Assembly (NCBI GenBank): GCA_027575765.1
Contig: JANBPT010000010.1
Span: forward strand, 79,221 to 143,220
Direction of reading: 5' to 3'
DNA length: 64,000 nt
Source of the DNA: Tieghemiomyces parasiticus
Taxonomy: Eukaryota; Kickxellomycota; Dimargaritomycetes; Dimargaritales; Dimargaritaceae
Below the pieces are notes generated by a model. The model did not search any database. It saw only the letters and a list, made by a program, of their open reading frames with translations, and was not told where the DNA came from. Numbering within the stretch: the stretch's first letter is position 1; the number at the start of each line of letters is the position of its first letter. Shown piece by piece: positions 36,959 through 49,993 of the stretch. The translations under genes and the position numbers were made by a program.

Positions 36959-39572
36959 TTAATACACCCGCTTGAACGGGGGCACAGGCTTGGCCTCTTG
37001 CTCGTCAAGGGTGGTCATTGTGACAGGGCGGTAGCCGAGCTTCACATCGTCCATGACGACATCCTTGTGCCACGACAAGGTGTGCTTCATCCAGTTGGCG
37101 TCGTCGCGCTCGGCATAGTCCTCGCGGGCATGGGCACCGCGACTCTCTTTACGGTTTGCGGCGGACACCATAGTCTGGGCGGCGTTAGTGAGCAGATTCT
37201 GGAGTTCAAGGGTCTCGACCAGGTCGGTGTTCCAAATCATGGAACGGTCGGTGACCTTCACATCCTTGAACGACCGGCACACCTCGGCAATCTTGGCCTT
37301 GCCCTCCTGGAGCACCTCCTCGTTACGGAACACGGCCGCGTGGTTCTGCATCACCTTCTGCATGGCCAGACGCACCTCGGCCGTCGGCTTGGATCCGTCA
37401 GCGTTCCGCAGCTGGTCCAGGTTGGCCACGCTCGCGTGTCCAGCGTCCGCGGCCAGCGGCTGGTGGGGCTTACCAGGCTCCGACGTCTCGGCGATGTGGT
37501 GGGCGCAGGCGCGGCCAAACACCACAATGTCCAGTAGTGAGTTGGCGCCCAGACGGTTGGCACCGTGGACCGACACGCAGGCGGCCTCGCCGGCCGCATA
37601 CAGACCGGGCACCACGGCCTCGCTACCGTCAGGGTTGACAGTCAGTACCTCACCAGTGTAGCGGGTCGGAATTCCGCCCATATTGTAGTGCACGGTGGGC
37701 AGGACCGGGATGGGGGCCTTGGTCACATCCACACCCGCAAAGATAGCGGCCGTCTCGGAAATCCCGGGCAAACGCTCATGGAGCACCTCGGCGGGCAGGT
37801 GAGACAGCTGCAGGTAGATGTGGTCCTTGTCGGGGCCCACTCCGCGGCCTTCGCGGATCTCGATGGTCATACTACGCGACACCACGTCACGCGAGGCCAG
37901 ATCCTTAGCAGTGGGCGCGTAGCGCTCCATGAAGCGCTCACCCTTGCTGTTGAGCAGGTAGCCGCCCTCCCCACGGGATCCCTCGGTGATGAGGCAACCG
38001 GCGCCGTAGATGCCCGTGGGGTGGAACTGCACAAATTCCAGGTCCTGTAGCGGTAGGCCTGCGCGCGCCACCATAGCGTTACCGTCACCCGTGCAGGTAT
38101 GGGCGCTGGTGCACGAGAAGTAGGCGCGACCGTAACCACCGGTTGCCAGCACGGTGTTGTGAGCAAGGAAGCGGTGCAGCGTACCGTCCTCCATATTGAG
38201 CGCGATCACACCGCGGCACTTGCCGTCCTCCATGATCAGGTCAAGGGCAAAGTACTCAATAAAGTAGTTGGTATCATGACGCAGGGACTGGCCGTACAGA
38301 GTATGCAACATAGCATGGCCCGTGCGGTCGGCGGCAGCGCAACAGCGGTGAGCCTGGCCACCCTTGCCAAACTCCAGGCTCTGGCCGCCGAAAGCGCGCT
38401 GGTAGATCTTACCCTCCTCGGTACGGGAGAAGGGCAGACCGTAGTGCTCGAGCTCGACCACGGCGTGCGGGGCCTCACGGCACATGTAATGGATAGCGTC
38501 CTGGTCACCTAATGTGGGAATTTAGGGAAATGGCCGGAAGGAGAGACGGTTGGTTAGAGAGGAAATGCTGGCACGAAAGAGGAGGCTTGGTACGGTTTTA
38601 GCAGAAGAGTGGGTGCGCATGGTTCATGCCAGCGACGTGTTACCGCCCATACGCGCACAAGGACGAAAATAAAAACGTACCTAGCCAGTCGCTGCCCTTG
38701 ACTGTATCGTACATGTGCCATCTCCAGTCGTCCTTGCCCATGTTACCCAAGGCCGCGTTGACACCGCCCTGGGCGGCCACGGTGTGGGAGCGGGTGGGAA
38801 ACAGCTTGGAGATACAGGCAGTATTGAAGCCGGCCTCGGCGAGACCGAAGGCGGCCCGCAAACCGGCACCACCAGCACCGATCACGATAGCGTCGTACTG
38901 GTGGTCAATCATGGGATACTTGGAGGCGATCGAGCCCTAAGGACGTGAGCGCCCAATGATAAGTGGAAAGGTGGTAGCAGAAGGGGCGAGGACAGGCGGA
39001 TACGCCGCAGGGGTACATGGAACATGGTGGACATAAAGGGTGCGGGATTGAGTCAGTACACTCTTGGTCCCAGTGAGACGAACCTGGCCCGTAACCGGTC
39101 CTAATTTACTAGCAGCTGAGGTTACGTAAGCTACGCACACGGGGCTCCGCGGCGACTCCACTTCGCGTCACTTACCTCGGCGGCCTTGGCCCGGAGGGGT
39201 TCACTAGCGATGACCTGGCCGCGGAGAGCGCTGACGCTGAAGCTCCGGGCCACAGCCTGCCGCTAAAGGAGGGTGGTTGAGTAAATATGGCGGCGGGGTG
39301 GTACCATACAGGTCAGGGTGAATGGTTAGCTGCGGTTTGCTGGCCTTGTTTCTCACCGCGAGAGACGGTGAGGGGCGCGGCTTCAATCCTCATGGATCCT
39401 ACGAAGCCTAGGAAATGGCTCGCCAGGCCCCTTAGTCGCCGTAAGTAAATAGTAGAGAGCGGTGACTGGTTGTCCCAAAGTACAAAAACCAGGCTGGTTT
39501 TAAAGGCCTACTTACGTTGAAAGCGGGGCGGGCCAGGGCCGAAGCCCGCTGCTTAGACATGAGACGCAGCAT
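36959..39572 (-). CDS. SDH1: Succinate dehydrogenase flavoprotein subunit, mitochondrial
   Basis: Catalytic FAD subunit of respiratory complex II; oxidises succinate to fumarate. Four exons (39572-39516, 39262-39176, 38936-38681, 38508-36959) total 649 residues. The first two exons encode the presequence: [19 protein letters not shown] and [15 protein letters not shown]. Exon 3 opens the FAD domain with [19 protein letters not shown] and [15 protein letters not shown], whose His is the covalent FAD attachment site. Exon 4 continues [60 protein letters not shown] and [15 protein letters not shown]. The C-terminus [19 protein letters not shown] is typical. All residues usual for substrate binding appear intact. 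It is transcribed in the same direction as MDV1. Confidence 0.98.
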
Positions 39573-41246
39573 GCTGTCAAGTAGGGAGTACTGGCCGAGA
39601 GGAGTCGTCGAGGTTATATAGGATCTCCGAAGGAGATGAGCACAGGTAAACAATGAGGCAACTTTTATGGTTTAAGTCGCCGATGGGCAAGAAGGGAAAG
39701 CAGAGGACCACTAAGTGTCTAGTAAAGTGACCTGGTCAAATCGAATCAAAAGTGGGAATGAGGAGAGTCGGGAAAATAAGCGCGCAGGTGCTTTGACATG
39801 AGAGCGTGGTTGGATCTTAACAGGCTATGCAGTGTGGTCGACGGTTTGCGGCTGTTGGTGATCTGGAAGAGAGCAAGGTGGACAATTATGGGCTCGGCTT
39901 ATCTAGACTGGAGTGGGCTATTTGGGCGCTGTGACACCGCGGGGGGGGGAACAGGCGACGTCGCTGTTCCTGCGGTGCTCCCCAAGCTCGCTGTGCTAGC
40001 CATGCGTGTAGTCGGCCACTCCCTGACTGAACGCGGGGGCAACCACTGCCAGGCATGAATAGCTGAAAGGGTAAGCACCAATTTGTGGTGGCCGGCCAAA
40101 ACCGAATGGCTGAGTCCGGGAGAAAGGGTCTGCTGACGCCTTTGGGCATATAAGTGAGGCGCGGACAAGCCTGCACGATTAGGCAGATGAGCCATTGGGG
40201 ATGGACGCACCTTCGAGGCAATGCTTCGGAACACCACGGCCCATCATAAACCCCACCCCAACCAAGGGTATACTAGTAAGTATGCATAACGTGCCAAGGC
40301 GCCCCAGCACTTAATTTCAGACACGATCATCACTTACCAGCTTCTACCAAGCCACTACTATTCACTTAGGGGCTGGAGTGGCAGCTGACGACCTCTTCCG
40401 AGGTGGCCCGCAGCGCCCCCTCCCGCTGACTGGCCGACCATTAGCCCGCTATTAATTACCGTATCACATGTGATAGGACCAAGGAGCCAGGCAGGGAGAA
40501 AGGAGGGGGGGCAGTTATCGCTGGAGCGCGCGCCATTGGGCGTTATAGATAACGACCGAGACCTATATGGGGCACCTCTCGGAGATGTCCGCACACCGTT
40601 GTTATGCGACTTCGATATTGATCTCTACGGCTTACGCCTTTCTTCCATGCGCCGACCCGATTGTAGGGGCAGTGGTCTCCAGTTTCAGCTTAGGTGGGAT
40701 CAGTCGTGAAATCCGCAGGCTCTACTGACCGACCCGTCCTGCGCTTAACTATTGCCGGTTACTCAGTACCGTATTTAAGACCAGGGACCGCCTAATCCCC
40801 GGCGTGAGAGCCTGTCGAGTCTCCTGGAGGGGAAAATGCGATTGCGAGGTAAGACTAGTGCTAGGGGCGCGGTTTCAAACTTCCTCGTCATCCTCGATGC
40901 GCCCAGTGTCTTATAAGGTGGGGTCAGACCTGTCCAATGGGCGTCGCCGTGCCCTGACGTCGTGGGTTCTCATCACAGGGAGAGGCGGTGACTGTCCCCG
41001 TCTTCCCACAACCAGCCCAGGCCCTAACGTAGGTCCACGAGTCCAGAGGATCAAACCTACTTGAGAGCCCCACTGCAACGGCGCCTCATCATACTTCCAC
41101 GACGGCACCCATTCCTTCCTACATTCGCGACGTTTGAAATCCGCGCACCATTCGTCGACAATAACTTCTTGGGCTCTGACCGACCGTCAGTTACCCTTCT
41201 ACTCCAGTCCACTAGCTACCAGGCTACCCAACGCTCCATTATCATC
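39573..41246. promoter_or_regulatory. Divergent intergenic region SDH1 / nitrobindin-like
   Basis: 1.67 kb between divergent starts. A CT-rich leader precedes 41247. The frames present (up to 112 codons) have no recognisable content. Confidence 0.4.
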
Positions 41247-42224
41247 ATGGCCGACGAGAACAAGAACTCCCCGCTCAATATACTGACGGGGACCTGGCGC
41301 GGCACGGGCAAAATCGTACACAAAGGGCTGGCCTACCAGGAGGAACTCTCCTTCGATCGTAGTATGTTCCCGGGTAAACCCATCCTGACGGTGACCCAGA
41401 AGACCTACGGATTCGACGGTGGCCGTAGCGACCCGCTGCACTCCGAGACCGGATTCTTGCGCACCCCGCCGCCAGTGTGCACCACCGCCCCGGTCAACCC
41501 GAGCAGCCCCTCGACCAGCAGCGGGGGCCTGGTGGCTACCACAGTCCGTGATCCGGCCGTGTTGGCCTCCGGCAGCACCCAGCTTCCCTCGCAAGCGTCG
41601 TCGTCCACCTCGATCAACTCACTCATGTCGGTCCCTTCGCACATGTCCTTGGCCTCCCAGGGTGGTGCCCAACCGACCACCACCAAGCTGCATTTCAATG
41701 ACCTGCAGCCCCTGGCTGTACGTCAAGGCTCGGCCTCCCCGTGGCACCTGGTCAAGAACTACACCTTCCTCTACTCCAGCATCCGCAGCACCTCGTCCTT
41801 CTCCAATACCGACAACCCCATCGACACGCACTACATTCGCGCCGAGACTAATGCCGAGCACACTTACGTCGAGTGGTGCATGGCCTATCCGTTCGGTATG
41901 GCCTCGGTGGAGTCCGGCTGGATCACTCAGCTAAATTCCGAGGGTGGCCACGGATTACTCATCGACACCTGGTGCGAGGCCAACCCGAAGCCCGCCCAGG
42001 TGGTTGATCAGAGCAGCGGGGGTAGTGACCGAGAAGCGTCGGCGGCCACGCCGGTCGCCGAGATGATTCACGCCTTCACTGCCAAGTCGCCCAAGACCAC
42101 CGCATTTCGTCGGATCATTCGCATCGTAGACCGCAAGACGATGCAATATGAATTCTATCTCAAGACCTCCGGCGCGCGTGAACCGGCCCTTCACCTCATC
42201 GCCGAACTTAAGAAGGTGCAGTAG
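41247..42224 (+). CDS. Nitrobindin-like (THAP4-type) heme-binding protein with Ser-rich insert
   Basis: 325 residues in a single exon. The start is ATG 41247 in ATCATCATGG; the frame is open further upstream, but that part reads like leader. The N-terminus matches the nitrobindin beta-barrel entry: LTGTWRGTGKIVHKG, YQEELSF, LTVTQKTYGFDGG, DPLHSETGFLR. The last strand is also present (YEFYLKTSGAREPALHLIAEL), with the His at about residue 316 that serves as axial heme ligand in the family. Between them sit about 90 residues of Ser/Thr/Pro-rich sequence and an unusual segment (YVEWCMAYPFGMASVESGW). The family binds ferric heme and reacts with peroxynitrite/NO. At 325 residues it is about twice the size of a bare nitrobindin domain. 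Function here is inferred from the conserved ends. Confidence 0.8.
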   Translation: MADENKNSPLNILTGTWRGTGKIVHKGLAYQEELSFDRSMFPGKPILTVTQKTYGFDGGRSDPLHSETGFLRTPPPVCTTAPVNPSSPSTSSGGLVATTVRDPAVLASGSTQLPSQASSSTSINSLMSVPSHMSLASQGGAQPTTTKLHFNDLQPLAVRQGSASPWHLVKNYTFLYSSIRSTSSFSNTDNPIDTHYIRAETNAEHTYVEWCMAYPFGMASVESGWITQLNSEGGHGLLIDTWCEANPKPAQVVDQSSGGSDREASAATPVAEMIHAFTAKSPKTTAFRRIIRIVDRKTMQYEFYLKTSGAREPALHLIAELKKVQ

Positions 42225-45200
42225 ATTCTTTGGTGGTTCCTGTAGGACCACGAAAAGAAAACCTGACCCTTTCGTATGCCATTTCCTGAGAAATTATATA
42301 ATGGTACGCGAGTTTCGCAGTGTCTCATTGATTTCTGGCATTCCGTTGCTCTCTCGTGTAGCTCCTCATTTATTATTAAAGTAGAACCCTGAATGTCAAT
42401 CGTACTGGACCTGCATGTGGCAATGAGGCCCGCCAGGTTACTCATCATTGGACTCTAATGGATAGAGAACTTTTTCATCCCAAACTCGTCGAACGCACAT
42501 GTATAGGTGCCTAGACCCCATCGTGATGCAATAAGGGGACCATAGGATCGATCGGTGGCGACCAACCCTCCAATGCATTACCGAGGAAGTCGTAGGGAAA
42601 TCAACTTTCCGATCTCCCACCAATATATATCGCACCGGATAGATGAGGCACTCACGAACGCCATGACGATGGCAACCGTGCTTACACGTGTCATATCCTG
42701 CTTTCGGCGATCACGGACGCTAATTTACTGGTCGTACTTTTACTTCTGTTAGGTGCGAGACGTGGAGAGTGACCCCACGCTGGGTTATAGATTCCCATCG
42801 AAACCCACTGCCGCTCGCTCTTTGTTAAGGGAAATGCGGTATAGAAAAACAACGAGCGCCATGATGGGTCAAAGCGCCGGAGCGGGAAGTGCCTCCTCCC
42901 ACCATGAATTCTACTACGTGCGCAAGGAGTTAGTACACTGGAGGACACGATCAATGCGAAATCAACCACGCCGACATTCGTACCTCCCCCCCTCGTCCCT
43001 GCTAACCCCTGTCGACGTTTTGCCTGCTTTTACCCACAGCCTGCCGTCCAGTGTCCAGTTGAAAAAGTACTGTCTGGTTACCACTGCACTTGGCCAAGTA
43101 AGACATATAATAGGTTGGCATGGGGAGTGGGGTTCGAAAATGCTTTTCTGGTTTACAGGTCACTGATCAGCACTATGAGTCAAGTGGCCCGCTGCGACCA
43201 GATTGTCACGTTGCTAAATAAGGAAGGCGGCAGATTGTACGTGACCAACCCTCTTTTACCTACTAAAAACGGAGCAGACCTGGGGCGACCCTGTACGATC
43301 GTCGGATGGTGTGGAAGTGAGAGACTGTCCGGTCCAGGGAGTTCTGGCGTACTGATAGAAGGGGATGGCGTTGAGGGTTCGGGGAGCAGTTTTACTCCGA
43401 TTTAGCGATCTATTTGCCTTCGAACTGGGATTCAACTGTCGCCCATTTACATTTACCGGTAGAGTTTGACGGACTTATAAATTCAGCTTCCAGAAATCCA
43501 TGGTATGAACCCTCCTTTACCTCCTACAGTCCAGCCATATTGAGCACTAATCAGTTTGGTTACGTCTGAAGCGCGGCGTGTCGAATTGACTAGTTCCCGA
43601 CCAATACGGTACGCGCAGTCGGCAAAGCAGCGTGGTTGGTTGGCCCAGTTTTCCTACCACGTAATCAACCGTAGCCTGAATGATTGAACCGGTAGAGCGA
43701 ATTTTATCCAGGAGAGGCACTATCGTTTGGGTAAGCATAATCACATTTCCAAACACTATCCAACCAAACCGAATTTTTTCTAAATTGCTTATCACATCGC
43801 TAGGACCCACTCCACCTGCTTCCTAGTTGATGTCTTACCATCAACCCACCCTGGTGCACTCCAGGCCACTCCCCTGCCCTAACATTCTAAACCCAACTTT
43901 ATAGTGCCCATGAGTTGGTTAGTGTGCCATCGTAGGGTGATGTAGTCAATGATATTCCCAGGACCTCCAATAGCCCTGCAAGTCATCTTCCAGGGTGGTG
44001 TGACCTATAATCCCCGGTGTTTTGATATAAAGGGTTCTGCCAGGGTTAAATAACTCCCATTATGTAGTACACAATTGGAAGTAAGGGTATAGGACGTAGG
44101 TGGCCAAACCATTCTGGGTCAGTTTTCGGTCACATTGCCCGTTAGCATATATATATATATATATTCTTGAGCCACACCAACTGGGTAATCTTGTACGGCT
44201 CTGCGGCTCTAAGTTTGACAGAGAGCCCGGCCGTCTCCGTGGGAGAGAGCATGGCCAGTTGTGCACCCATTAGAGCTTGAACTGCCGTCTTTCCAAGCCT
44301 GCCCTCCCTCCCTCCATCTTATGTACCGATAGCGGCTATTATCTCTCTTTTTGATTACTGGGCCCCGAAATTTACCCTGGACGGCCAAGGGTTTCCTTTA
44401 GGATCCTGCATCACCTCCCGCCCTCCGAATTTCCGCAACCCGCCAACCGAATCCTGATGTTGACGTAACCAGTCATCTGGTACCGGCTTGCTCAACCTGT
44501 TTCGCAAGACGGGGCCGCTTAACTTTCCCCAGATTACCCGTTGCCTTTGCTCCCTTATTGATAATAACTGTGAGCAAAATCCACGTCCACCATCAATTGG
44601 TGGTGCATGTGGTGGTCATAAGGGACTACCTGTCATCGAAACAATGAGTCTGGGGGCACTGTGAAGGGCGGGATAGTCCAGACTGTGTCACCCGCTATTG
44701 AAAGGGGAGAGGGACAGGGAAATGTAGACTATCAGTGGGAACTGTCAACCCAAAGGACAGGGTGGATGTGGGTGATAGGGCGATTAGCGTTTCGACTGGC
44801 CACTTCGACTAAAGTGTAGTTGCGTGTGGTCAGATGTTCAACCGTCCTCAGCCGGGACCAATCTACCACGCCCCTGTTCTATACCGGCCTTTGGCCCGAC
44901 CGCATCTTGCATGGCATATGACCCGGCAGATGCACCCGACCATGGTCAGGTTATAGTGAGAATCAAGTCGCATGCTGTAAGGAAAGGGCAGGAAAAATAG
45001 GCGGACCCATGTGAGATATTAGCAACGGTAGTGGAACTGCCGATGGGCCACGGACATCATATAGGTTATTAAGGCGGTGGAAGCAAGGAAGGATAAAAGT
45101 TCGAGTAGAAATACGTGTCAGTCAAGTACCAGGCCACCAAGTTAATGTACAGGGAACACCACCATTGAGACCGAGTCTATATTGTCAATTGAGTACTGGA

Positions 45201-47200
45201 CAATGTCTCAGTGGTAAGCGGCAATGTAACGGGAGGGGGGGGGACTAAACTACGGCTTACGTTTCAAGTGTTGGACGCTACCATCGGCGAGAAAATTAAT
45301 ACAAAATAAGCAAGGCCTCCCTCCGACACTAGCTGTGTTGGCATCAATCCTCATTGGTGTACTTGACGCTTAGGATAAACAACAGTCATACGAATGCGCA
45401 GCATCCCTCAACGGCAGCGGATGAAAACGACCATCTCCTGCAAGAGCGTATGTGTGTATGATTCAGTAGTCAACGCTGTTATTATTTAATCGCCAATCAG
45501 GTTACGGGGAAATGACTCTCGCGTAAAATAGGACCGGCGGCATTACCAAGCGGGCTGCTGCACCGCTTCAATGTGACCTCCTACATAACCGGTTTCGTGC
45601 AGAGCTTGCCTCAGTCAACCGATCTTAAAGGGTGCACGTCTTAGCTGCCACAGATGGATTCAATCCGGGCCGATACGCCTTGGGCTTTGCTGGTCAGTTG
45701 GTAAGTATGTACCCTGACCTTCCTGATCAAGCCATGACATAGAAGGCAACGAACACACCACACTCGCTGCCGCACAACGCCGCCACTGTAGCTTACGATT
45801 CGGCATGGAACATTCATTTAGGTCCTACATTGTAAGTACCTTCCTTGTTTAATGGGTTTAAAGGTCTAGGTTGCCAGATCGCCCACCTGTCTCGACATCC
45901 TCTCACTCCGCCGGCCGGATGAGTCTAGTACCTGAATATACTACTGAATCCCCAGCGTCCATCCTAGCGGTCTTTGCCAACCCTTTCCCACCCTGACCCC
46001 TTGTCAGTTCAACGATTCTCCTCTTGTTGGCTTGCACTCGTAGAAGTCAAGCCTAGACTCCCGTTGACGCCCTTAGAGGGGATTTCCGGGCTTCCATAAT
46101 CACACCATTCCAATGCCTCTCCAGTGCCGGTCGACTCCTGTCATTGTTTTACAGCCTGCTCGGCGACCAATGGTACACTCTTCCAAACGCAAGGATGCTG
46201 TGGTGTCGTAACTGGTCGGTTACGAATGTAAGCAGAGGTGGTCTCTACAGGAGGGATCGTCGGCTCCGTCCAATTGCAGGTCCACATCGCCCTCATTCCT
46301 CCGCAGCCCTCCTTTCGCTGGATCTGTGTATCATAGGCAGGGCTAATTTTATATCTGGCGACCAGAATAACCTGCCAAAGGAGAAAACGGCCGAAGGATA
46401 GGTATTGCGTTCGTGGGGTCCAAGTTTCCTTTTAGCTGGCGGGTTCGCTCAATAACGATTCCGTCGGTCGGGTGTCAAGGCTTGACCAAGCGACTGGCCT
46501 TTGTACATCACTGTCACGCTGGCATTAGCCGTAGCAAACGGCGGACCAAGCTTCAGTATGAATCTCATCAAGCCGTTGGTAAACTAGACCTGCCCCGCTT
46601 GCCATACTCCCCAGGTTTGCTCCCTCGCTCCCCTCTCCGAGATACAATCCCTCGACACACAGTGTGTGCTTCGTCGTTGCTCTTGCTCTTTGGCCAAGCA
46701 ACCATTGGTTACCATGCGCCACTGGTGAGGGAGCAATGAGAACGTAACTATAAACCCTGACGGAGTCCTGTATGACGAATTGCGTAGATCGGCTGAAAGG
46801 CTTATGGTGAGAACCTGCCGGTGTACAACCGAGAATAGTAGTCTCACTTTCTCCAATCAGCGAAGTAAACGTAATAAAGAAGTTGACTGAAGAGAGGGTT
46901 CGGGGGCAATACTGAAGCATTACCAATGAACAGTACTTAAAGGGACTATGTATGGAGCACTGTAGAGCACGGCTGACCCGAGTCGAGGACCCTGGCTTTC
47001 CCCCCAAATCTTTCATGCCCACCCATTAAGCCGGACTTTCACCCCCAAACAGACACCAAGCCATGTATTCGTCCGTCTGAGACACAGTCGGCCATCGGGT
47101 CAACCACGGCCGAGGAGCCTGGATACTAGACCTTCGCTGGGTATTGGAATATGCGGCCGGAAGATAACCGATGGATCTTTTATTCACGCGTACGTGTGTG
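42225..47200. other. Long gene-free interval
   Basis: About 5 kb with no convincing coding sequence on either strand. Composition is mixed and CpG is moderate. It includes an (AT)9 tract at 44147-44164. GTAAGT-type donors at 45701 and 45833 could reflect noncoding transcription but are not more frequent than chance. A minus frame at 43810-43547 (87 codons, hydrophobic middle) is the most protein-like but is not called. No transposon terminal repeat or rRNA/tRNA gene was recognised. Confidence 0.4.
44147..44164. repeat. (AT)9 microsatellite
   Basis: Uninterrupted AT dinucleotide run in the gene-free interval. Confidence 0.9.
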
Positions 47201-49993
47201 TGTGCGCATGCGTGGGGCAATCCCGCTCAGTCCAGATGGCGACTATAGGGCGTAGCAAAAGGGAAACTGAAAACGGATGGGATGGGGGCGATCCCTAATC
47301 GTAGAGCCTGGCAGCCTATAACATTGTTTAGCCGGATCATATACCCTGACAACCAACCTGGTCCTTCCTACCCCACATGCCTGATAAAGCCAATCGGTGG
47401 TGGGCTGCGCTCGCTACTACCCAAGTCCCTCTCACCGCCCTTACTCTTTATTGCGCCCCCCGACACAGCCAACCGTTACTCAGGGATCGCTCCTCACTCC
47501 CACCACCTCCACCTCTCCGCGCGACGCTCCGATACTTTTTTCGTTACCAGCCCCCTTCCCTTCCTTCATCGCGGTCGCTCCGAAGCCTCCACAATTCCTC
47601 CAACATCAAGGCCCATATCTCCACTCCGCGTATATTCGTATACCCCCCACAAACGCTTGAATTAACTGTCAAACTATATAATCTAGCACGCGCGCGCCTC
47701 TCTACCGGTCGATTCCTTTTAGAAATAACATCGATTCTTTCCTATCCGCGCTTGTATTCCTCCATCTCAGCACTCCCTTCTCTCCTAACGATTCTATTTG
47801 ACATGCCCACTTTACTTGACTGAAGCACCCTGGCTTACCTCCTTGTATATTATAGCGCACACACTCGCCCTCCAGCCCTCTTCTGCCGCGTCTGATATCG
47901 TCCCCATATTTTCTGGTCACACATAGTATAGCTTCCAGTATTCCTAAAATCAGCGGTACTCCACTAGTCACACAACTTTCGCCCACACCCTTATCTTAAA
48001 TCACTTTCACATTAACTGCAGGTTTCAGCATTGGTTTTAGTGCGCCCTACTGACCGTGTCCCATCTGACATAGTCGTCCCCGCCTGTGTACCACGTTGAC
48101 ATCCCGTGCTCGACGAGATCTTTCAACACGACCAACCACCTCAATCGCCTGTCCACCACTCTCTCTTGGTTATTTTTGAATTCTCTCGAGCTTTCGATTC
48201 ACTCCTGTACGCTTATGTGCCTCAGTAGCATCTCGCGATCCTTCGTTTGACTTGCAGCGCTCTAGTATCTCTATTCGTTATCCAATATACGCCCACGTCG
48301 GTTGTCAGTTTACCACTCAGGTCTGCTCTGCACAAGTAAGTATCCGTAGCTGTCACATTTTGGGGCTGTGCTTCGCACCAGGTTACCCATCATACCTCCT
48401 TCCTTTTCTCTCGTCCATTATATTTCACCTTCGCTAGCACGGTTATTTAGGGTGTCATCAGGGAGGACCCAGCCCCCCTCTAGTCGCCCTGGCAGAGTGG
48501 CCTGGTCGAGCTAACGCTGCCTCGTCCCTTCATTTTAGTCCATCTCTTTATCTTTCCTTTCGACTGTTGCTGCTTGGCATCTTTCTTTCCCACTCCCCTT
48601 CTTAGGCCTCCACCGTCACTCGACATGAGTGGTGAGCGCTCCCCCATTTAACGCTACCGCCTGTTTAGTGTTCGAGCAACCATGCTTAGAGTTGCGCGAC
48701 AGCCTGTCCCCTTCGCTTCCACCAACTCCATCCTGCTTCCCCTGAAACCGCCTCCTGTGCATAAGTGATATCTTCCATCTACTTTCGGTGGTACCGCCTT
48801 ATGATGTGCCAAACCATCCGCCCGGCCACCTGTAGAGCAATGATTGCCTACCTGTTCTCCTGGTTTGCTAGCAGGCGATTTTGGCTTGATACGTACCAAT
48901 CCCGTTATTGCACAGCTACCATTAGCCACGCCTCTGTGCGTCTTGGGCTTGCCGGTTCCAAGGCGTGCATGAACAAGTACACATCCACGTCTTCACACTT
49001 CGGGCAGTGCACCATTACCCCTCCTCCGTTTTATCTATTTTTACTGCAGACACATAGGCTTGCCATGCCCGCCAGGTGGTGAGATTTGCCTTAGGCATTT
49101 TTATGCATCTTTCGTCCTTCATTTCCTGCTGTTCTGGGTCCCGCAAGACAATGTGCCAGGGTGTACAGTCTGGCCTGGCTTTGTTACGCTTTGTGCCGAC
49201 TATATGGTGTTCCTTCCCATCCTGAGTAGGCGTCATTTTCTCACTCATACTCACCATGATTACTCGACCGAGTAGGAGGCTGGGTGGTTTCATGCCAGGT
49301 TGGCTTCTGTCGCTAGGCGGGGAATTTCTCACCCCATCCCGGTGGTGTAGGAGGTGGACTTGGAGGATTGACACAACGCACTCGTGTGGGAGCAGTATGG
49401 TTTTTTCTTTTCTTCCTCAACCACTATATAATGTCCACTCGACCCACCCAGCTAACTAACCCCCCGCTTGCCACTAATCTTGCACACCCATTCGCTCTAT
49501 CTCTTACTGATTGCTTCCTACATCCCACCGTGGCTCATCTGACCGTCCTACGCCATCACTTACCTTCGACTTTACTAGAATACCTACAGTTGTGTCAACG
49601 TACATCGACGCCATTGATTTTCACGACCCACCGCCGTCCATATATATCTAGCCACTACTCATCCTCTGTCGATATAATCTACCCGATAGCGAGCAATTCT
49701 CTTACCGCTTAGGATACCCAGCATCGTTTACGTAACCACGGGCTTTCAATCATTCCGCCCCCCCCGTTACCTAGCAATATTCCCCACTTTCCCTACATCC
49801 CAATCAGTTCCGAGAAAAACTATTTAGTGTTGTGTAGTTCCCGCCCTCGGCACTTGTTTCTGCACCTTGGTTTTACCCATCTTCTTCGCCACCACAGTTC
49901 TGTACGTCTAGATTTCCCCCCTGCGTATTCCATTCTTTGTGTCGTCACCTCCACACTGCATTGTGGGCCTAATCCCATAGATACGGCATCGCC
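47201..49993 (+). promoter_or_regulatory. Pyrimidine-rich leader/promoter region of the 49994 gene
   Basis: The plus strand is markedly C+T-rich with few purine runs over almost 2.8 kb, the style of long fungal 5' leaders. It ends at the ATG of the Ser/Pro-rich gene. Several short upstream ATG frames occur, which would reduce downstream translation if the whole stretch is transcribed. The transcription start is unknown. Confidence 0.4.
48336..48538 (+). other. Candidate 5'-leader intron
   Basis: Donor GTAAGTAT at 48336, branch-site-like CTAAC at 48511-48515 and acceptor CATTTTAG ending at 48538 have the order and spacing of a fungal intron (203 nt, branch 24 nt before the acceptor). It would be removed from the leader of the gene starting at 49994. 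Confidence 0.4.

Noticed and set aside
43547..43810. 87-codon minus-strand frame, hydrophobic middle
   Set aside because: Protein-like in feel but short enough to arise by chance in a 5 kb gap; no signal peptide, promoter or homologue visible.
45701..45840. Two GTAAGT donors as evidence of a noncoding RNA gene
   Set aside because: The hexamer is expected about once per 4 kb per strand by chance, and no matching branch site and acceptor were clear.
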